Source: Photobacterium aquae (GTDB lineage: Bacteria; Pseudomonadota; Gammaproteobacteria; Enterobacterales; Vibrionaceae). From it: a DNA stretch of 64,000 bases. The stretch spans positions 124,001 through 188,000 of the forward strand of contig NZ_LDOT01000023.1 of the NCBI RefSeq assembly GCF_001029445.1. Direction: 5' to 3'. The position numbers and the translations under genes are program-made. This document shows positions 60,297 to 64,000 of the stretch, in pieces; the stretch's first letter is position 1; each line of letters starts with the position of its first letter. The notes beneath the pieces were generated by a model. It was not told where the DNA came from. It saw nothing but the letters and a program-made list of their open reading frames with translations, and ran no database searches.

Positions 60297-61457
60297 TTAG
60301 TGAGCCACGGCAGCCGGTTTGGTTTTCAAGCTGACAAGTAGCATATAAAGCGACGTAGCAAGTAGGATTCCGAAGAAGTAAGCCATAAGGCCTTGTTCTT
60401 GTCCCATGTAGAAATCAGCAGCAACAGGGCCCAAGGCTGATCCCACACTGTAGCAAAACAGCATGACTTGCGTTGCCGAAACAATGGACTGTGAGGGGAT
60501 ACCGTCACAGGCCAGGGTGATTGCGATAGGGTAGAGTGCAAATGCAGACATACCTAAGAGTGCCAGCGCAACAATTTGAGTCACGTAGCTTTGATCGACT
60601 AAGTACAAGCCCATCGCAAACACGCCTAGTAAGCACATGAGTGCCAGCAGGACAGTTTTTGACATGCGGCAGGAAAGTTTACCGACGATGGGTTGAATAA
60701 CCATACCACCAAGTACTGTTGCGGCCATGAGCACACTGATTTTATCGTTACCACTGACTTCAGCTTTAAGGGCCAGAGGTAATAGCCCATAAATTGAGCC
60801 CATAACAATCCCTGAGACGATACAGCCAACAAAAGCAGGTTTGCTCAAGCCTAGGATTTGGCGCAGCGAGAGGCTGATGTGCTGTTCCACATTGGGCTTT
60901 GCACCTTTGGCGGCAATGGCTGGCAACATAGCAGCTAGCAATAGCCCAAGAACAACGGCAAAGGGGATCATTCCAGCTGTACCGAAAATACCAATGCCGA
61001 ACTGCCCCAAGGTTGTGCCACCGTAAAGCGACGTCATGTATAGGCCAAGGTTTTTAGCGCGTTCTTCTTTGCTGTCACCAATCAGTAGCCATGACTCGAT
61101 GACGACAAAAATCCCCGCGACCGCAATACCTGCGATAAAACGGCTGCCTAGCCATAGGTTGAGATCACCATTGACTGACATTAGCAAGACTGTTGCTGCA
61201 AGCAAGGTCAAAAAGGTCACAAAGGCCATGCGGTGACCGATGCGCTTAATCACCGGCTCAATCATCAAGGAGCCGATTAGTAAACCGATATAATAGGCAC
61301 TTGCAAGCCAACTGGCTGCTTGTGTTGGCAGATTGTTATGGCCCAGTGCCAATGGCAAAAGGCTCATTAAATAGCCGGACGCAATTGCAAAAATGCTAAG
61401 TCCAGTAACCGGCACCCAGATACTAGAGCGCGCAGGGGTTGTAGCGACTTGATTCAC
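60297..61457 (-). CDS. MFS transporter, YcaD-like
   Basis: A 386-residue inner-membrane protein with twelve helices of the YcaD family: SWLASAYYIGLLIGSLMIEP, KRIGHRMAFVTF (a motif A variant) and SRFIAGIAVAGIFVVIESWL (the VxxESWL helix characteristic of YcaD). I start it at the GTG at 61457, eight bases after a GGAG and giving a size like E. coli YcaD (382); the frame is open to 61526 but the extra residues (MPMRARSSAASLFLKNISV) are not family-like. The substrate is unknown. A bidirectional hairpin ends it. Confidence 0.87.
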   Translation of the reverse strand: MNQVATTPARSSIWVPVTGLSIFAIASGYLMSLLPLALGHNNLPTQAASWLASAYYIGLLIGSLMIEPVIKRIGHRMAFVTFLTLLAATVLLMSVNGDLNLWLGSRFIAGIAVAGIFVVIESWLLIGDSKEERAKNLGLYMTSLYGGTTLGQFGIGIFGTAGMIPFAVVLGLLLAAMLPAIAAKGAKPNVEQHISLSLRQILGLSKPAFVGCIVSGIVMGSIYGLLPLALKAEVSGNDKISVLMAATVLGGMVIQPIVGKLSCRMSKTVLLALMCLLGVFAMGLYLVDQSYVTQIVALALLGMSAFALYPIAITLACDGIPSQSIVSATQVMLFCYSVGSALGPVAADFYMGQEQGLMAYFFGILLATSLYMLLVSLKTKPAAVAH

Positions 61458-62238
61458 TACCCAATCTCCAACAGAAATGTTTTTTAAGAATAAAGACGCG
61501 GCAGAAGAGCGCGCCCGCATAGGCAATAGCCGTATCCCAAACTATGGTGAGTTTGCTTGATAGCGAGAAGTACCAATATTTGGGGTGGAAAAATTGCATC
61601 GGCAAGCAGGATGAGAACCTGCCCGAAATGGGAATATGAGGCCAAAATCACAGTAGGTAAAATGAGAAAATTTTATGCGACAGAAAAGGTTAATTTATCT
61701 TTCTCTGGTGAGACAGAAATACCTTATGAAGGCTAAACAAATCTCGAGGCATTTACCAATGGTGGTTGATTTTATATTGCTGATATTAATTGATTTTTAT
61801 GGCCTTTTTGATGTTCCTTATGTTTTGTGATGGTGATCATGTTTCGTGGGCTAAATGAAAAAAAACACAATTAAAGTGAGGTTGTTGTTCGTCATGATAA
61901 AAATAATTTTCCATTTGCGTAAAAAACAATCGCTTTGGTCTGATTTTAAAGGGCAGCACGCGCTGCTATTGTGCAAATATTCACCAACTTAGGGCGTGTG
62001 TAGTGGTATTTGCATCATTTCTTTAAAGTATCAATTGCTTATAACTGGTACATGTTATGCATTAGCCTATGAGGATACAGAAGGAGTGATGCCTAGATAT
62101 GAGTTTGTGATGCGGTAAGAAAGAAAAAGCGGTTTGGTTCAGCGCTACACCTTGCTTGAATTCTGGAGTCAATCTTCAGTAGCGGGAAGATTGACTCTAG
62201 CATTCACAGTAGCAGGTGTAGTGCTTTTTTTTGCAGTA
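61458..62238. other. Intergenic region with orphan plus-strand terminator
   Basis: About 780 bp without a convincing gene. The plus strand has a 45-codon open frame from ATG 61855 (begins MKKNTIKVRLLF) with no good Shine-Dalgarno, which I do not accept as a gene. At the right end is a long hairpin followed by eight T (62141-62232, listed separately) that ends no annotated gene. Parts near 61650-62100 may therefore encode a small RNA. Confidence 0.5.
62141..62232 (+). terminator. Long orphan hairpin terminator, possible sRNA 3' end
   Basis: An imperfect hairpin: outer arm AGCGCTACACCTTGCT (62141-62156) with AGCAGGTGTAGTGCT (62211-62225), inner arm GAGTCAATCTT (62166-62176) with AAGATTGACTC (62187-62197), then TTTTTTTT (62225-62232). 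The T-run is on the plus strand while the nearest genes are on the minus strand, so this ends an unannotated plus-strand transcript or serves as a barrier to antisense reading of the serine hydrolase gene. Confidence 0.65.
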
Positions 62239-63564
62239 TTAGTTAGTTATTCGTGCAAATCGGGATAGGTAGCGACCATCTCGAGAGAAGAAGATGATCT
62301 CTTCGGCAATTTCGTTTTGATTTCGTTTAATCCGGATCATATTGTCAATGCCATGGGCGACAACTCGGTTTTTATTTTCGATTGTTAATGGAATAGAAAA
62401 TTGGTTCACTTTTGCCTGCAACACGTTATCTTGGAAAACGATCTGTAGCGGTATCCCATTACTGTCAAGGTAGTTTCCAACCACTTCTATTCTATGTTGC
62501 CAGCCATTTTTATCTTCTTTCGGTAGCTTCAATTTATGGTTTGGCGTTTTGTCTTTCATAATACGGACAATATCAGCAGCAAGCATTTCCAAGTTTGTGT
62601 TGAAAACGTTGCTCATTGCGATATAAACCGTATTTGTTTTGGGATGCTGCATTAGTAGCGCTTTGTAGCCATCGATCTTACCCTGATTGACGTAGTAAAA
62701 CTCACCTTCGATCTCCTGCATGGTGAGACCTAGTTTTTGTTCATACATCATTTGCAGTGTATCGTGGCTTATGATTTGACCTCGACTGAGTGCTTGGTTC
62801 CACAGATAGAGATCGCGGGCGGTGGTTATTAGCTCTCCTGCGGAACCTGCACAGCCAACAGGGGTAATCTGTGCATCAATTAAGCCTGAGAGCTCGTAGG
62901 ATTTCGCAAGTTGGACAGAAAGGGTTAGTTTTAGACTTGAGTCTTTAAGCCCGGCTGGTCGTATGATTTCTTTGGTTACATAGTCGCTATAGTTTTGCCG
63001 TGTGACTTTCTCAATAATCCCACCAAGTAAGTAGTAATTGGCGTGACTATAGTTGTACATCAGGCTCGGTGTGTAAACTTTTGAGTTTGCAACAATCTCA
63101 TTGATGATGCTGTTTGATCGGCAACTTGATTTGTATTCACGCCAGTCAGTATCACGGTAAAGGCCAGATGTGTGATCCAGCAGCATTTTGATGGTGATAT
63201 CACGGCCTTTATTTAGTTGTGGATAATATTTGGAAACGGGATCATTCAGATCAAGTTTCTTTTCTTCATAGAGTTTCAGGATAGCAACGGCTGTGAACTG
63301 CTTGGTGATTGATCCAACTTTAAATTGGTTTTGCGGATTTAACTCGCGCTTGTGCTTGACGTCGGCAAAACCAAAAGATTCTTCATATAAAATATTGCTG
63401 TCTTTCGCAATTAATACGTTGCCATTAAACCAACCGTATTGACGCTGGTGATTGAAATAGTCGTCAAGGTTAGTTTGTAGAGAATCGCTCGCCCATGTAG
63501 GCGTTGTGGTGCTGGCGAGAAGAGCAACAAGGCCCGCTATGGTTGTGCGTTTGAGTTTGATCAT
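62239..63564 (-). CDS. Serine beta-lactamase-like hydrolase (class C/PBP4-type family)
   Basis: A 441-residue exported protein. Signal peptide at about 1-26 (ends TPTWAS). The catalytic SxxK is SITKQF (Ser near 88, preceded by FKVG), the second motif is YSHANYYLLGG (about 169-179), where the usual YxN reads Y-S-H, and the third region is not clear. Beta-lactamase-related serine hydrolases include esterases, D-aminopeptidases and DD-peptidases, so this is not evidence for beta-lactam resistance. A C-terminal domain (about 330-440) is beta-rich. I use the ATG at 63564, rather than the TTG at 63573. Confidence 0.85.
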   Translation of the reverse strand: MIKLKRTTIAGLVALLASTTTPTWASDSLQTNLDDYFNHQRQYGWFNGNVLIAKDSNILYEESFGFADVKHKRELNPQNQFKVGSITKQFTAVAILKLYEEKKLDLNDPVSKYYPQLNKGRDITIKMLLDHTSGLYRDTDWREYKSSCRSNSIINEIVANSKVYTPSLMYNYSHANYYLLGGIIEKVTRQNYSDYVTKEIIRPAGLKDSSLKLTLSVQLAKSYELSGLIDAQITPVGCAGSAGELITTARDLYLWNQALSRGQIISHDTLQMMYEQKLGLTMQEIEGEFYYVNQGKIDGYKALLMQHPKTNTVYIAMSNVFNTNLEMLAADIVRIMKDKTPNHKLKLPKEDKNGWQHRIEVVGNYLDSNGIPLQIVFQDNVLQAKVNQFSIPLTIENKNRVVAHGIDNMIRIKRNQNEIAEEIIFFSRDGRYLSRFARITN

Positions 63565-63902
63565 AAAGTTCAATGTGAGAATTCATTTTCCATATATATA
63601 GCAACAAAATTACCACTGGTTTCGCAACGACATAGTGTTAGATCGCAACTTGCGGGTAGTTGTGTTTAATTACTCGAGTCACTTAATGTTTTTTATAATA
63701 TGCAATTACGGTTGCAATAATAAGTGAGAGGCGGTGCGGTTATCATTCGTTATCTTATTGTTATAAAATAATTTATTGATTTATCGGTTGGTAAGACGGT
63801 GGGTGAGGGCATAGATCTATTTTGTCTCTGGGATGAGGTTCTGAATCTATAGATCAATGGTAGGAAAAACGCCGAACAGAGGGTGTCCGGCGTTTTGTTG
63901 GT
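63565..63902. other. Intergenic region upstream of the hydrolase gene
   Basis: An AT-rich 338-bp region, likely containing the hydrolase promoter. At its right end a hairpin (AAAACGCCG at 63866-63874 with CGGCGTTTT at 63888-63896) is the terminator of the partial minus-strand gene that follows. Confidence 0.5.
63865..63896 (-). terminator. Terminator of the partial gene at the right edge
   Basis: A nine-pair stem AAAACGCCG/CGGCGTTTT; on the minus strand it ends in CGTTTTT just after the stop at 63903. Confidence 0.8.
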
Positions 63903-64000
63903 TTAACTCAGGTTATCTTCCCACTGAACAAGTTTATCTTTAGGCCAATGGGAACCTATATCGTGATATTTTTTCTCAAGCACGTGTCGTTTGATTTTCA
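63903..64000 (-). CDS. Partial CDS, C-terminal end of unknown protein
   Basis: The last 31 codons on the minus strand read KIKRHVLEKKYHDIGSHWP followed by KDKLVQWEDNLS and a TAA stop, then a terminator. It is cut by the window edge. Basic/aromatic composition; no family recognised from so short a piece. That it is a gene end is supported by the terminator just behind its stop. Confidence 0.5.
   Translation of the reverse strand, partial: KIKRHVLEKKYHDIGSHWPKDKLVQWEDNLS

Noticed and set aside
61855..61992. A 45-codon plus-strand ORF beginning MKKNTIKV in the 61.5-62.2 kb gap.
   Set aside because: No Shine-Dalgarno and no sign of conservation to support translation; the region more likely holds only an RNA.
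62239..63564. The serine hydrolase as a beta-lactam resistance gene.
   Set aside because: Only the SxxK family relationship is visible, YxN is altered to YSH, and many family members are esterases or peptidases.

Overview
The window looks like an accessory-rich chromosomal segment of a marine gammaproteobacterium of the Vibrionaceae, most likely Photobacterium or a close relative. The basis is gene content and style: a MalT-activated malP-malQ-glgB cluster arranged as in Vibrio, tandem four-helix-bundle chemoreceptors, a CspA paralogue with a long leader, a CsrB-type RNA, and many MFS/LysR/AraC modules. There is no rRNA, tRNA, replication origin, CRISPR array or prophage. The genus is an inference; no marker gene that fixes it is present.

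Layout. 1-6.7 kb: SAM methyltransferase, a LonB/YcbZ-type protease, a one-base-overlapping pair of GT2 glycosyltransferase and DedA-LssY membrane protein, and an EamA exporter. 6.7-10.6 kb: an AT-rich accessory patch of orphan small genes interleaved with three decayed fragments of IS110-family transposase genes. 10.6-16.5 kb: aminotransferase, AraC/GyrI-like regulator, nitroreductase, LysR, short-chain dehydrogenase and peroxiredoxin-like protein. 16.5-20.7 kb: two tandem, highly similar methyl-accepting chemotaxis proteins. 20.7-27.5 kb: ABM monooxygenase, two MFS exporters, AraC, a DUF6933-like protein, LysR and a YghU-type glutathione transferase. 27.5-31.6 kb: a cold-shock gene, then a periplasmic solute-binding protein overlapping a membrane diguanylate cyclase (a probable ligand-to-c-di-GMP sensor).

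31.6-36.9 kb holds the most unusual locus: two tandem, overlapping paralogues of 933 and 831 residues that combine N-terminal leucine-rich-like repeats, a central BRCT-like module, a helical region and C-terminal classical leucine-rich repeats. 37-40 kb: an EmrA/EmrB-type efflux pair. 40-44 kb: an SpoU/TrmH-family methyltransferase, small membrane proteins, LysR, a tandem universal stress protein and a PsiE-like protein. 44.2-46.9 kb: modABC molybdate transport behind a good ModE-like operator. 47-49 kb: CAP-domain lipoprotein, small membrane protein and DUF4336 protein.

49.2-59.5 kb is the maltodextrin/glycogen region: malT divergent from malP-malQ-glgB across a 599-bp regulatory region with several MalT-box cores, a CRP-like site and a 134-bp inverted-repeat element. 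Just downstream of glgB is a strong CsrB-family regulatory RNA candidate (26 GGA triplets, UvrY/GacA-like box, strong terminator); Csr control of glycogen metabolism is established in Escherichia coli, so the placement is notable. The window closes with a YcaD-like MFS protein, an orphan plus-strand hairpin terminator that may end an unannotated small RNA, a serine beta-lactamase-like hydrolase, and the 3' end of an unidentified gene.
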